Below, piece after piece: positions 26,391-35,966 of a DNA stretch of 64,000 bases. Both the position numbers and the translations under genes were made by a program. This DNA is from a virus. The first letter of the stretch is position 1. Each line of letters begins with the position of its first letter. Location: IMG/VR virus record IMGVR_UViG_3300025646_000032, positions 1 to 64,000 of that record, one strand, 5' to 3'. The notes under the pieces were generated by a model that was not told the DNA's origin, made no database searches, and saw only the letters and a list, made by a program, of their open reading frames with translations.

Positions 26391-26834
26391 TTAGCTGATT
26401 GTTACAGTCCAAGTAATAGTCATAGAGTCTGATGCGCCTTTATTGACTACTGAAAATACAGTTCTGCAAAGTAATGTACCGCCTGTGCCGTTGTTTAAAA
26501 CACCAGCTTCAGTTAGTGCACCTGTTCCTGTACCAGCAGCAAAAGTTGCTACATACTCAATAGCATTGTTAGTAACAGTAGCAGAATCAAGAGCTACTCT
26601 TGTAAGTTCTGTTCCTAAAGCAGTATCAGCTGATGCTGCAGCAGTGTTGTCTGTACCAACAGCCATATGTGACATAACAGCTTCTGATGTGCCGTTCATT
26701 CTAGATGCAATAAAATCCAATCCAGAGTCGACAACAAGGTTGTCAACTGTAAAATCTTGTTTTACAGAACCGAATTCGTCTCTAACTACAACGTTAACTT
26801 TACCTGTAGCCTTTTGAGTTTCTTTGTTTAACAT
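26391..26834 (-). CDS. Small virion protein, tail-fibre/baseplate associated
   Basis: About 147 residues: TGKVNVVVRDEFGSVKQDFT, a hydrophobic DNLVVDSGLDFIASRM helix, then MAVGTDNTAAASADTALGTE, TRVALDSATV and FAAGTGTGALTEAGVLNNG, ending SVVNKGASDSMTITWTVTIS. This is a widespread small phage tail protein type, often near fibre genes, without a known activity. The ATG at 26834 has GGAG at a good distance; an ATG 12 bases upstream would be inside that ribosome site. Confidence 0.65.
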   Translation of the reverse strand: MLNKETQKATGKVNVVVRDEFGSVKQDFTVDNLVVDSGLDFIASRMNGTSEAVMSHMAVGTDNTAAASADTALGTELTRVALDSATVTNNAIEYVATFAAGTGTGALTEAGVLNNGTGGTLLCRTVFSVVNKGASDSMTITWTVTIS

Positions 26835-26853
26835 TTCGTTCTCCATTTAGTAA

Positions 26854-29595
26854 TTAAATAGGTGTTCCTGAACCAACATAATCGCCTCCGAAGAAGCCTT
26901 CACTTGAATAGTTTTCTACTACTACCAAGCCTGTATCAGATGTTGTTAGTAACTCCTGTTTATTAGTTGTTGTTTGTAAATTTGTATTGTCTGTAGCTGA
27001 TAAAATATCTGCTACTCTCTTCTGTTTATTTATAACGGTGAAATATGTTCCTACATAATCTTCTAAGAAGTAATTACCATTAACATAATTCTGAATGCCG
27101 AAATTTAGTTCTTCATCAAGGTTAATGTCATCTCCAACTCCATCAGGACCAAATCCTTCAATTAGTTGAGTGAATTGTTTAGTAGGTGTATCACTTACCG
27201 TTCCTGTGTCAGTCACAGGTTTTGAAATATCTTTAGCATCTGTTTCTGTTGCTAAAGGTATTTCTGAAATAGCTTTGTTTATATCAAAACTATCAAGAGC
27301 ATCTGTGGATACTGCACTTTCTATAACATTCTTATTATATGTTATAATATCAATATCAGATGCAGTTTGTGTTTCAGTAAACACTCTTATAAACTGTATT
27401 ACATTTTCAAAAGACTGTAAAACAGTTAGCGTTTCTGTAAACGGTTTATTTAATAATTTAGTATCAGCTTCTGAAATAGAAACTGTATTGTCAATAGGTT
27501 TATTGATTTCTTTAATATTTGCTTCTGACGCAGTTAGATCTTCTTCTTTGTTTAAAGTAATATCTAATGCTTGATCGTCTGAATTAAATACAGTATCAAA
27601 AGGTTCTCTTATATAATCTACGACTCTTTCAAATACTTGAGATACACTTCCAACATCTGCCTTAGCAAGTCTTAAGTACTTAGAATCTTGTTCAATTGCA
27701 ACAGCAACCTCTTCTTTATTCATATCGTATCTGAAGAAGTCAAAGTCTGTTACATGTGTTAAATCAGTTACATTCTTGCGGTAATCAAGTTCTACAAGTA
27801 ATGTATCTGCTAATGCAAGGTCTGTAATGAATTTTCTAAATACTGTACCAGTAATTGCAACACTAATGGTAGAAGCAAAATCTACATTATGTTTAATAAT
27901 TAGATCAGAAAATACTTCTAAGCCCGCGGGGTGGATGAAGTCTTTTAAAGGTCCTTCCCATCGTTCTTGAGCAGTACCAGTCTTAACAACGTATGAATAC
28001 TTCTGCCATTTTTTGTTATCTTGTAATACGTTAACATTAGATAACTTTCCTTTGTCGTCAATATACTTACCAGCATAAGTTAACAAATAGCCAGATGTTA
28101 TTCTTATTGAAGCTACTGTTCCATTTCTCGAAGTTATATTAAGATCAGTATTTACATTTAAAAATCCATAACCTCCAGATATAACTTCCCATGCAACAGG
28201 TGCGTTATAATTATCTGGATCAACTTCTAGAATTTTAATATAGGCACCGTTTCTACCACCAATAAGAACATAATCTTCTTCAAAGTATGTGATAGAATAG
28301 CCTCTGCCATCGTCTCCAGTTTCATTAATTTCAAATGTATCTCCAACTCTAAAACCGGAGTCTGAGGTGTATGAAGTGGAATTTGTAGAAACTGAAACAA
28401 GTGTTCTAACTAGGTCTCCATACTTAGTCATTGAAGCGTGCATGCCAATGGCTAGATGAGTTTCTATAGGTGTTGTGTTTATAATTACGGTAGGATCAGT
28501 ATAACCACTCCCTCCGTCAGTAATTGTAACAGAAGCAATTTGTCCGTTTTCTATATTTGCTCTTACTGTTGCTCCTATTCCTGTTGGGTCCCCGATGCTT
28601 ATAGGTGGGGCAGCAATATATTCACTTCCCCCGTTTAAAACCTCTACATCGGTTACTACACCTGATGTAACAGTAATATTAAATGTTGCTCCGGTTCCAG
28701 GACCTTCTATTTTTGTTACTGTATCAGGTAAGTTAAGATATACTTCATAAGTTTGTGGAGCAGTGTAAGCAATTTTTTCAACTCTTTCTACAGTTGTATC
28801 AATTTCTTTAACTGTAGTAATTGTACCAGTTGTAGCATAATAGTGTATACCTACAACCTTACCTGGGAGGGTAAGAGGATCAGGACCTCCGTCAATTTCA
28901 GTAATTTTTATTGACTTTTCTACAACCCACTGTCCATCAGATGGGCGTAATAAGTAGTGTTGTGGATAATAAACTTCTACTTCTTCGTTGTAAAGAATCC
29001 TAAAAAACATTTCAATGGATCTTCTTGATCCTTTAGTTTCGTAAATGTCTTTTAGTCTTTTTAGTAAAGTTGTTTTATCTACCGATAAAATTTTAGGCAA
29101 ATCGATACCTAGGTATTTTTGCCACTTGTTTAAAAAGGCCTCTGAGGCCTTGTCTATATCGTTAACATGTTCGTTTAATAAAAACTTTTCTGGACCTTCC
29201 GTCGCCATCCACTCATAATATTTTTTAAGAAATAGAACAAATTGAGGATAACGATTTGTAATATATTCTGGAAACTGTTGTTCCAGTAATAGTGAATGTG
29301 TTTGATCGTATTCAGTGCTTGAGTCAGTAGCAAATGAAAGGATTGCTATAAGTTGTGCACCACCTCCTCCACCGCCTCCAGTTACAGTAACGGTAGGAGA
29401 ACTAGTGTATCCAGTTCCTGGATTAGTAACAGTTACGCCTACAATTTCTCCACTGTAAACCTCAGCAGTAGCTGTTGCTCCTGTGCCGCCGCCTCCTGAG
29501 ATTGTAAGTGTTGGCGCAGAAGAATATCCACTACCTGCATTTTGGATAGTTAACCTAGAAACATACCTGTAATAACTAGGAATGTAATGAGACAT
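26854..29595 (-). CDS. Baseplate wedge protein at the gp7 position, with GYTSAP modules
   Basis: 913 residues between gp6 and gp8, the place of gp7 in T4 (1032 residues). It begins with two [17 protein letters not shown]-type modules (residues 15-85). A conserved segment follows ([53 protein letters not shown]) typical of marine T4-like wedge proteins. Another pair of the modules sits near 300-375, and a repetitive C-terminal region has DxxxV-KP-x-T heptad-like repeats ([37 protein letters not shown]). It is probably the wedge initiator equivalent, although homology to gp7 itself is not visible. Starts in TAATG. Confidence 0.75.
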   Translation of the reverse strand: MSHYIPSYYRYVSRLTIQNAGSGYSSAPTLTISGGGGTGATATAEVYSGEIVGVTVTNPGTGYTSSPTVTVTGGGGGGGAQLIAILSFATDSSTEYDQTHSLLLEQQFPEYITNRYPQFVLFLKKYYEWMATEGPEKFLLNEHVNDIDKASEAFLNKWQKYLGIDLPKILSVDKTTLLKRLKDIYETKGSRRSIEMFFRILYNEEVEVYYPQHYLLRPSDGQWVVEKSIKITEIDGGPDPLTLPGKVVGIHYYATTGTITTVKEIDTTVERVEKIAYTAPQTYEVYLNLPDTVTKIEGPGTGATFNITVTSGVVTDVEVLNGGSEYIAAPPISIGDPTGIGATVRANIENGQIASVTITDGGSGYTDPTVIINTTPIETHLAIGMHASMTKYGDLVRTLVSVSTNSTSYTSDSGFRVGDTFEINETGDDGRGYSITYFEEDYVLIGGRNGAYIKILEVDPDNYNAPVAWEVISGGYGFLNVNTDLNITSRNGTVASIRITSGYLLTYAGKYIDDKGKLSNVNVLQDNKKWQKYSYVVKTGTAQERWEGPLKDFIHPAGLEVFSDLIIKHNVDFASTISVAITGTVFRKFITDLALADTLLVELDYRKNVTDLTHVTDFDFFRYDMNKEEVAVAIEQDSKYLRLAKADVGSVSQVFERVVDYIREPFDTVFNSDDQALDITLNKEEDLTASEANIKEINKPIDNTVSISEADTKLLNKPFTETLTVLQSFENVIQFIRVFTETQTASDIDIITYNKNVIESAVSTDALDSFDINKAISEIPLATETDAKDISKPVTDTGTVSDTPTKQFTQLIEGFGPDGVGDDINLDEELNFGIQNYVNGNYFLEDYVGTYFTVINKQKRVADILSATDNTNLQTTTNKQELLTTSDTGLVVVENYSSEGFFGGDYVGSGTPI

Positions 29596-31502
29596 TAATC
29601 TTCTCTTACTCTAGCAGTTGTTGTTATAACCATACCGTTCTGACTTCCAGTATTAGTATTAAACGTGGTGTTATCTAATTTTAATATTGTGTTTCTAGAA
29701 GGCAAAGGTATGATTGGATTTTCACTTACAATAGTATTTCTTGTAAGTATATCTGTTTTAATATCTTTTACCGTTTCATGAGGTATAACATTAAACCTAA
29801 CAATATTTTCGTTTGAATAAGTTGACTTGACAATTAAATCTGGAAATACTATTTTTCCAGTATCATAATCAATAGTACCAATGCTTGCTATTCTTTTGCC
29901 GTCTGTACCTTCCAACATGAGAGTACCCATACCACTATAACTTGGAGCTACTACATCTGCATTAGGAACATCAATAACCTTTACCTTATATGTGTTGTTT
30001 GATAATTCGTAATTAAACCATGTACTGTAAAAAGTTCTTGGTTGTATTTTTGCATTAAATGTATTACGATATGTACCTACTGCATTAATGTCAGTGGTTG
30101 TAATTCTCTTTTGTAACCTGTAATTGAGAGCTAAAGAAACAACCGCATCACTGATATTTAAAAGTTCGTTGTGTAAATCGTTATAATATAAGTGTTTATT
30201 TAAACTATTTAAACTGTTAGAAAAATAATTAGTAATTGCGTCTTTTGCCAAATTAATAATTTGTCCAGAAGTTAGACCTGTTTCTTTTGAATTGTAAGAA
30301 ACATTCAATTGAATTCCTACATAAGTAAACTCTGGATCAACAAATTCAGGAATAATAGCAATTGGTGTTTTAGGACCAATAATTTCTGCTTGAATTTTAT
30401 CTTTATCTGACTGTGTGATAATAGAACCTGAAACAGGATTTAACGACAAAAACACCTTCCCGTAAATTGGGGGATCATTATCTTCACCTCCCCAAACAGA
30501 TACTGATTCAATATTTGGGTTTGCTGCTAAAATTAACGATTGATAATCTCTAGCAGTAACCGCACGTTCTTTTGTTGCGTTGTATCTTGGTGCATTTTTC
30601 TTAATACTATCTACAGACTCTCTAGCAACACCGCCTGCAGATGCTTGAACAGTTTGAACCTGAACCTCTTCTGTAGATAGTGTTAGAGTTTGTCCAACGG
30701 AAAACTGCCTCGCATTGTTGGCAGGTGCTCCCACTGTAGCAAGATAATCAATTATAACAATATTTCCTACCTCAAGAGCTCTACCTACAACACCGTCACC
30801 AAATCTAACTTGATATAAACCATCTGCGCCTTCTTCAATATAATAAGAAGCCGTCGTAGATTTAACATCTATAAATTTGTCTCTTTGTGTAAAGGTAGTA
30901 AGTCCAAAATCTGTTGCAGAGTTTTGTACTCTTACTCTTAGTGTTGATGTGTCAACACCGGCATTAGGGATCGTAAAAGGTCCAGTTAAGTTAGAACTAT
31001 TTACAATAAAACTATTTGAAACTCGCCGGCCTTCTTTGATTTTTAAACCTGGGAAGGCAAACAAATCTCTTCCCTGAAAATTTCTTAAAATAGAAAATTG
31101 TCCAGTTTGAGGAAAAAAGGTGTAAAACTGTCCGTCAATAGTTGTTTGAAAACGAGTATCTCTTGTAATACTTAAAATAGTATCAGTGTATCCTGCTGGA
31201 GGGTAAACGATTAAATTTACAGTTGCCTCAGCTGCTCGTCTTGATCTTGGTGTGTATCCAATAGCCTTTGCTAAGGATACCACCGAAGAACGTTTGACTG
31301 CACTGTCAAGAAAACTTTCGTTTACAATCATGTGGGACAACATAGCATTATAATGTGTATTATAAGCTAAGACGTCTAAGAGAATTGAAAGGCCAGAGCC
31401 CTCAAAATTATAATCTGAAAACTCGTCTTGAGCTTGCAGATAAGTTTGTAGGCTTTGCTTAATAGATGCAAAGTCTAATTCTGAGACATCTAGTTGTGCC
31501 AT
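29595..31502 (-). CDS. 6: Baseplate wedge protein (gp6)
   Basis: Core wedge protein that forms the iris ring of the baseplate. The N-terminus [38 protein letters not shown] and [30 protein letters not shown] is diagnostic for gp6 (baseplate J family). The middle [18 protein letters not shown] is another conserved gp6 segment. 635 residues against 660 in T4. It is followed by the gp7-position gene with a one-base overlap. Confidence 0.95.
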   Translation of the reverse strand: MAQLDVSELDFASIKQSLQTYLQAQDEFSDYNFEGSGLSILLDVLAYNTHYNAMLSHMIVNESFLDSAVKRSSVVSLAKAIGYTPRSRRAAEATVNLIVYPPAGYTDTILSITRDTRFQTTIDGQFYTFFPQTGQFSILRNFQGRDLFAFPGLKIKEGRRVSNSFIVNSSNLTGPFTIPNAGVDTSTLRVRVQNSATDFGLTTFTQRDKFIDVKSTTASYYIEEGADGLYQVRFGDGVVGRALEVGNIVIIDYLATVGAPANNARQFSVGQTLTLSTEEVQVQTVQASAGGVARESVDSIKKNAPRYNATKERAVTARDYQSLILAANPNIESVSVWGGEDNDPPIYGKVFLSLNPVSGSIITQSDKDKIQAEIIGPKTPIAIIPEFVDPEFTYVGIQLNVSYNSKETGLTSGQIINLAKDAITNYFSNSLNSLNKHLYYNDLHNELLNISDAVVSLALNYRLQKRITTTDINAVGTYRNTFNAKIQPRTFYSTWFNYELSNNTYKVKVIDVPNADVVAPSYSGMGTLMLEGTDGKRIASIGTIDYDTGKIVFPDLIVKSTYSNENIVRFNVIPHETVKDIKTDILTRNTIVSENPIIPLPSRNTILKLDNTTFNTNTGSQNGMVITTTARVRED

Positions 31503-31524
31503 GTTACCCTCGATTTACTTTTTG

Positions 31525-31914
31525 TTATTCTACAACAACCCAATCTTCGTCAGCGTCGACAGTAGTAACTGTTAAGGTAATGCCATTTTCAGCATTCCAA
31601 GCGTCTCTGTCTAAGGCTTCTTGTGGCTTTGGATCTAACCACAACACTGGATCTTCGTCAGTGCATTTAATTCTAGTTTCCTTGTAATCCCCCCAATTAT
31701 CAGAAGATGTAACAATTAACTGACTCTTGTCAGTGTTTAGTTCTTCTGAGGTTGGAAAGGCGGGATCAATAGCATAAGATGCTTCGATCACATGAGGGTG
31801 TAAGCCTTCAAATCTAGGACTATCTGAATAGTCTGTAATTGACTCTAAATGATCATCAAACCATTCAGCAGTTTCAGGCTTTTCTTCTCGGATAATAGTA
31901 ATTTTATTAGCCAT
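31525..31914 (-). CDS. Hypothetical protein between gp25 and gp6
   Basis: 129 residues, acidic and unrecognised (ETAEWFDDHLESITDYSDSP; EASYAIDPAFPTSEELNTD; SSDNWGDYKETRIKC; DEDPVLWLDPKPQEALDRDA). There is no membrane segment or catalytic motif. It is tightly placed, 1 base after gp25 and 22 before gp6, and co-transcribed with the baseplate genes, so a minor baseplate component or assembly factor is a reasonable guess only. Confidence 0.6.
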   Translation of the reverse strand: MANKITIIREEKPETAEWFDDHLESITDYSDSPRFEGLHPHVIEASYAIDPAFPTSEELNTDKSQLIVTSSDNWGDYKETRIKCTDEDPVLWLDPKPQEALDRDAWNAENGITLTVTTVDADEDWVVVE

Positions 31915-31915
31915 T

Positions 31916-32320
31916 TTATCTTAATCTCCTTAAATTTAATGAAAGTGTTTGAGGCGAATCAACGCCTCTCACGGTATAATAGATCGCCACACTATACGAG
32001 TTTAGATCAACTGCTGGCTGAACGTCAACTCTATCAAGGCCAACTCTTGGCTCATAATTAGTAATGACTTGTTCTACAATTTTTTGTAATGCTACGGCAA
32101 CCTGAGGACTAACATTTTCAAACAATAATCCTCTAATGCCGGTTCCTAGTCTAGGTCTAAATAATCTTTCATTAAAATTTGTAGACACTAAACTAATGAG
32201 TGCTTGTTTGACTGCATTTACATCGACAACCTTAGAGATATCTCCGGTAGCCGGATTTGCTGTAAAGTTTAAATCCAGGTCCTTATATATTCTACTTGTT
32301 TTGGCTGTTTGTATTGGCAT
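31916..32320 (-). CDS. 25: Baseplate wedge protein (gp25)
   Basis: 134 residues, T4 gp25 is 132. Conserved features of the gp25/GpW family are DLDLNFTANPATGDISKVVD, DVNAVKQALISLVSTNFNER-LFRPRLGTGIRGLLFE and IVEQVITNYEPRVGLDRVDV, where NYEPR is the signature motif. It nucleates sheath assembly on the baseplate rim together with gp53 and gp6. A late box ends 5 bases upstream of the ATG and no ribosome site is visible, suggesting a leaderless transcript for this gene. Confidence 0.95.
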   Translation of the reverse strand: MPIQTAKTSRIYKDLDLNFTANPATGDISKVVDVNAVKQALISLVSTNFNERLFRPRLGTGIRGLLFENVSPQVAVALQKIVEQVITNYEPRVGLDRVDVQPAVDLNSYSVAIYYTVRGVDSPQTLSLNLRRLR

Positions 32321-32325
32321 AAATG

Positions 32326-32333
32326 TATTTATA
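32326..32333 (-). promoter_or_regulatory. Late promoter box TATAAATA immediately before gp25
   Basis: A perfect minus-strand TATAAATA separated by only 5 bases from the gp25 ATG. Late transcription normally begins about six bases past the box, which would put the start at or next to the ATG. Confidence 0.5.
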
Positions 32334-32337
32334 ACAA

Positions 32338-34158
32338 TTAGCCCTGTGGTCCTTTATATATTTTTGGTGGTTCAAAGTTTTCGAATCTTGCTTCTGCTTC
32401 TCCTATTCTAGCAGCAATATCAATTGTAAATACAGGTTCCGGTAAAGGTGGTAGTTTGTATCCTTTTAATATTGCTTTAGCATCTACTTCAGGGAAGGTG
32501 ATGCCTGTAGATTTTACAATAATCTCACCTGAAGGGTCCTCGTTAATGCTAGGCAATAACTTACAAAGAGCCGCTATATCTGTTGCTCCTTGCCCTAAAA
32601 GACTAGATGCTAAACCTAACAGCTGATCAAAGTCTCTTATTGGATTGCCTGAGAATTCAAATCCTCCAAGACTGTCAATAATGCCGCCCCACTTTTTACC
32701 TAATTGTTGCATCTTTGCTGCAGCAGCAAGAGCTTCGTTTCCACCGGCAGCAATTTTGTCAACTAAATCCAGTGCCTCTTTAAGGCCGCCTTCTAAGTTA
32801 TCGGCTTTTTCTTTTACTGCATCGGGAATCATGGCAACCAATGCGTCTTTGAGAGAACCTAGCTCGGCTTCAATTAAGGTTTCAACAGAATCAAGAAGAT
32901 CGGAAACTCCAAACAAAACAGAGTCTAACAAATCATCAAAAGCTTCGTCAAACTCGAGTATTTTTTGTGCTAATTCTCTTAGTCCTTTTGCAGGTCCACA
33001 ATCACTTGGATCGCCAAAACCAATACCATCAGTAATACCAGGATAGTTTGCTGGGGGCTTAGGTGTCTTAGGTGGCTTAGAACTTGGAGGCTGGCCAGCA
33101 GGTGGACTAGAAGCGCCCCCTGAGCCTCCGCCTCCTCCGCCGCCGGTAGCGCTCCCGCCTCCTCCGCCGCCGGTAGCGCTCCCGCCTCCTCCGCCGCCGG
33201 GAGCATCTCCTCCGCCTTCTGCAGTGGGTTCATATAATTTTGTTACTTCAATAACAGCAGGAATAGGATAACTATAACTGGTTGTTACCTCATCAACATA
33301 AAAACGATCTCCAACTTTGTATCCTTCTCCTCGATCAACTACACTTACATTTGTTAGAGTTCCAAGGTTAACAGCAGAAATTGTATATTCAAAGGTGGCG
33401 TTATTTCCAAGGTTGCCTGGAGATCTTCTAGAACGGACATTACCAGCTGATAGTCTTTCTCCAGGTTCAACAATTCTAACAAACTCAATAGGACCGGTTT
33501 TAGCGTCTACAATTTCTCCACCATAAAACCTTGCCTGAGAAGATTTTTGTAATACAGAATAAATCTTCATTGGAATTGATTGAGCGTTTACTGTCTTAAA
33601 AACAGATTCTAAATTTCCAGGCTCTTGTGTTAAATGAATTCCAATATAACCTTCAAAGCCATCATATGGAATTTCTAAAGAATTGACAGAGGGATTGACG
33701 TTTCCGTGAACAATGAAAAACATATAACGCCAGTATCTAACACCATCAACTGTATGTTCACCTTGATAAAATCCGCTTACTTTTTGTAATTTGGAATCTA
33801 CAGTAATAGGATTTGAACCTATATTTTGACTGATAGTTACTGTTATATTTGCAAATGTGCTATCTGAAAAACCTGTTATGTCTTTAAATGCATCAACTGG
33901 GATATGAACAAAAAATCTTCTCTCTCCCCAATCCTTATCCCCTTCATTAGAAACACCATCAGGAATTTTTGCGCTTCCCTCAACATAAGTTCCTCTAGAG
34001 AAAGGAAAATAAGCTACACCGTTGTTATTAACTCTAAAATCAGAAATACTACCTTTTTCAGCTAGCTCAAGAACAGGGTTCTCCTCAGGATTGAGAGGAG
34101 TATCCCACCCTAAGGAAAACATTTTTTCGTGTTCTAAATATCTATCAAATGATGCCAT
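32338..34158 (-). CDS. Virion structural protein with Gly-rich hinge, between gp5 and gp25
   Basis: 606 residues in three parts. The N-terminal ~310 residues are a beta-rich domain (MFSLGWDTPLNPEENPVLEL; FSRGTYVEGSAKIPDG; WRYMFFIVHGNVNPS) ending with LTNVSVVDRGEGYKVGD, a version of the GYTSAP module. Next is a low-complexity hinge (about 318-370) with tandem GGGGGGSAT units and a proline-lysine stretch. The C-terminal part is helical (LAQKILEFDEAFDDLLDSVL; DALVAMIPDAVKEKADNL) followed by a short proline-rich end (GYKLPPLPEP). It is likely baseplate-associated by position. The function is unknown. Confidence 0.7.
   Translation of the reverse strand: MASFDRYLEHEKMFSLGWDTPLNPEENPVLELAEKGSISDFRVNNNGVAYFPFSRGTYVEGSAKIPDGVSNEGDKDWGERRFFVHIPVDAFKDITGFSDSTFANITVTISQNIGSNPITVDSKLQKVSGFYQGEHTVDGVRYWRYMFFIVHGNVNPSVNSLEIPYDGFEGYIGIHLTQEPGNLESVFKTVNAQSIPMKIYSVLQKSSQARFYGGEIVDAKTGPIEFVRIVEPGERLSAGNVRSRRSPGNLGNNATFEYTISAVNLGTLTNVSVVDRGEGYKVGDRFYVDEVTTSYSYPIPAVIEVTKLYEPTAEGGGDAPGGGGGGSATGGGGGGSATGGGGGGGSGGASSPPAGQPPSSKPPKTPKPPANYPGITDGIGFGDPSDCGPAKGLRELAQKILEFDEAFDDLLDSVLFGVSDLLDSVETLIEAELGSLKDALVAMIPDAVKEKADNLEGGLKEALDLVDKIAAGGNEALAAAAKMQQLGKKWGGIIDSLGGFEFSGNPIRDFDQLLGLASSLLGQGATDIAALCKLLPSINEDPSGEIIVKSTGITFPEVDAKAILKGYKLPPLPEPVFTIDIAARIGEAEARFENFEPPKIYKGPQG
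33131..33202 (-). repeat. 27-bp tandem repeat encoding GGGGGGSAT
   Basis: Two perfect 27-bp copies (33131-33157 and 33158-33184) and a partial third copy. GC content is far above the surroundings. It encodes the flexible glycine hinge and is a likely site of slippage-driven length change. Confidence 0.9.
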
Positions 34159-34167
34159 TATAGTTCC

Positions 34168-35964
34168 TTATGCGTCCGGTTCTGTTGTATCTGCTGGAGC
34201 GCCGCTACCTGGTATCTCTTTATGTTTATGTGTAGCCAATGTAGGTCCATTGCCTGCATCTGTTGAAACATCTCCGCCTGCATGGATAGTATCTTCAACA
34301 TTCAACAAGCCTGATTGTGTACCAGAACTCATTATTGAAACATCACTCAAGAATCCTGTTCCTTCTGTATTTTGATGTATGTAGTAACCATTGTGTATTG
34401 TAGTAACTTTGTTTCCACCAGTTGCTGGTTTTTCTGGCGCCGCCTCTTGTGTAACATTTCCTTCTGCATCTGTTTCTTCTGGTACTGCAGGCTCATACGG
34501 AGTTCCTACATCAATATTCTGATCTACTCCAATCTGTGTTGATTGTGATTCCGCAACATTAATTTCTTGTTCTGCGTTAGTTCTAATAAACATCTTCTTC
34601 TCTGAAAGTACATCTAATTCATCGTCTCTTGATTCTATTGTCATTTTCTTTTTAGAGACAATGTAACCAGTGTCTGTAGTAGCAACGCTATATAGCCCAG
34701 CTACACCTAAATTATATTTACCACCAACAAGATTGGTCCAGTTGTCTGATACTGTAACCTTCATGTTCTTAAGATGCTTATATTTTACATCTCCGTAAAC
34801 TGTAGTTTGTTTATCTTTTCCAACCGAGTGGTACTGATTGCCTACAATAGTTTCTGAGTCGTCTCCAGAAACACGCAAGCCTTTATCGCCGTTAATTTGT
34901 GTGTTTTGATTAGACAATACCTCAAGAATGTCGTTACCTCCAATCTTTGTATGTCTATCCCCTCTAATTGTTACAAACTTATCCCCGTCAATTTCTTCGT
35001 AAACATCTCCGTTAACATACATGTGAGCATCGCCCTTAACATTAACTGTAAGGCGTCCCTCTACATAAACGTTTTTATCTTTTAATAAGATGCTAAAGTC
35101 ATTACCAACAACCTTGGTAATCTTTTGTCCGTCCCATTGTATTTCTTCAAAAGTACCCGAGTTATGATAAGTATGAATTCTACCATTGCCTGGAGAGTCG
35201 TCTACTTCAAAGGCATGCCCCGACTCAGTTTCTAAAACACTATTGTAAGGGTACATTGAAGTTTGACCTTTCTTAATAAGGTCTGATGTTGGTTTTGTTC
35301 CTAATGGTACATAAGAAGCTTCTCCAACATCTTTAATTTTATTCCCGTCAACTTCCATTTTACTAAAACGAGGCTTAGGCTCGTCATAGTGTGTCCTTTG
35401 ATAAATTTTACCGTCTTTTTGTCCTGCAACAGAACTAACATCTGGTGCCATAGCGACAGGAATGTCAGTAAGTCTCATTGCTCTCTTGTTAATAAGAGAG
35501 GCGTGCAGTTCTGCATCTTCACCTCTAGCTAGTCTGCTAGAGTCTGGCTCTTTTAAAGCGTTGTAACCTGTACCTGGAGGACATTTTGGATAAACACCTA
35601 AAGGATCTGTAAAACCCATTAATGGATCAGGGGGATCACATGAGTCTTCTTTTAATCCAGGACCCCTTTGTGGGTTTGCTGAGAAACAGCCCATAATAAC
35701 TGGCATTTGCATATCGTCTCCGTCAGCAAAAAATCCAATTACTCTAGCCCCTTCTACTAAAGCTGGGTTATGACCTACACCAGAGATGCCGGGCGTTGTA
35801 GTGGGAAGCATAGAAACTGCCCAAGGCAAGTCTTTAATAGGTAATGCTTCCTTATTACCGGTATTATAACCAATAATACGAACACGATAACGTCCAAGGA
35901 ATTCTGGATCGGCTCTGTCCTCAACAATACCAATCCACCAAAAGAAATTCATTCTACTAATCAT
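34168..35964 (-). CDS. 5: Baseplate hub / central spike protein (gp5), lacking the lysozyme domain
   Basis: Central spike protein below the tail tube. The N-terminal OB-fold (FFWWIGIVEDRADPEFLGRY; DLPWAVSMLPTTTPGISGVG; VEGARVIGFFADGDDMQMP; about residues 1-110) and FTDPLGVYPK follow T4 gp5. The C-terminal region (from about 225) has SVLETESGHAFEVDDSPGNG and then a triple-stranded beta-helix of octad repeats (VNVKGDAHMYVNGDVYEEID). The glycohydrolase domain that lies between these parts in T4 gp5 is absent; only about 90 unrelated residues join them. 598 residues. It is adjacent to the gp27-like gene, as expected for the gp27-gp5 hub. Confidence 0.93.
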   Translation of the reverse strand: MISRMNFFWWIGIVEDRADPEFLGRYRVRIIGYNTGNKEALPIKDLPWAVSMLPTTTPGISGVGHNPALVEGARVIGFFADGDDMQMPVIMGCFSANPQRGPGLKEDSCDPPDPLMGFTDPLGVYPKCPPGTGYNALKEPDSSRLARGEDAELHASLINKRAMRLTDIPVAMAPDVSSVAGQKDGKIYQRTHYDEPKPRFSKMEVDGNKIKDVGEASYVPLGTKPTSDLIKKGQTSMYPYNSVLETESGHAFEVDDSPGNGRIHTYHNSGTFEEIQWDGQKITKVVGNDFSILLKDKNVYVEGRLTVNVKGDAHMYVNGDVYEEIDGDKFVTIRGDRHTKIGGNDILEVLSNQNTQINGDKGLRVSGDDSETIVGNQYHSVGKDKQTTVYGDVKYKHLKNMKVTVSDNWTNLVGGKYNLGVAGLYSVATTDTGYIVSKKKMTIESRDDELDVLSEKKMFIRTNAEQEINVAESQSTQIGVDQNIDVGTPYEPAVPEETDAEGNVTQEAAPEKPATGGNKVTTIHNGYYIHQNTEGTGFLSDVSIMSSGTQSGLLNVEDTIHAGGDVSTDAGNGPTLATHKHKEIPGSGAPADTTEPDA

Positions 35965-35966
35965 AA

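Noticed and set aside
24897-27034. TATAAATA boxes at 24897-24904 and 27027-27034
   Set aside because: They are internal to coding regions and more than 125 bases from the next start. They could be weak late promoters but spacing gives no support.
34600-35500. Lysozyme domain in gp5
   Set aside because: Searched for the E-x8-D-x5-T pattern between OB-fold and beta-helix. The linker is too short and has no such motif.
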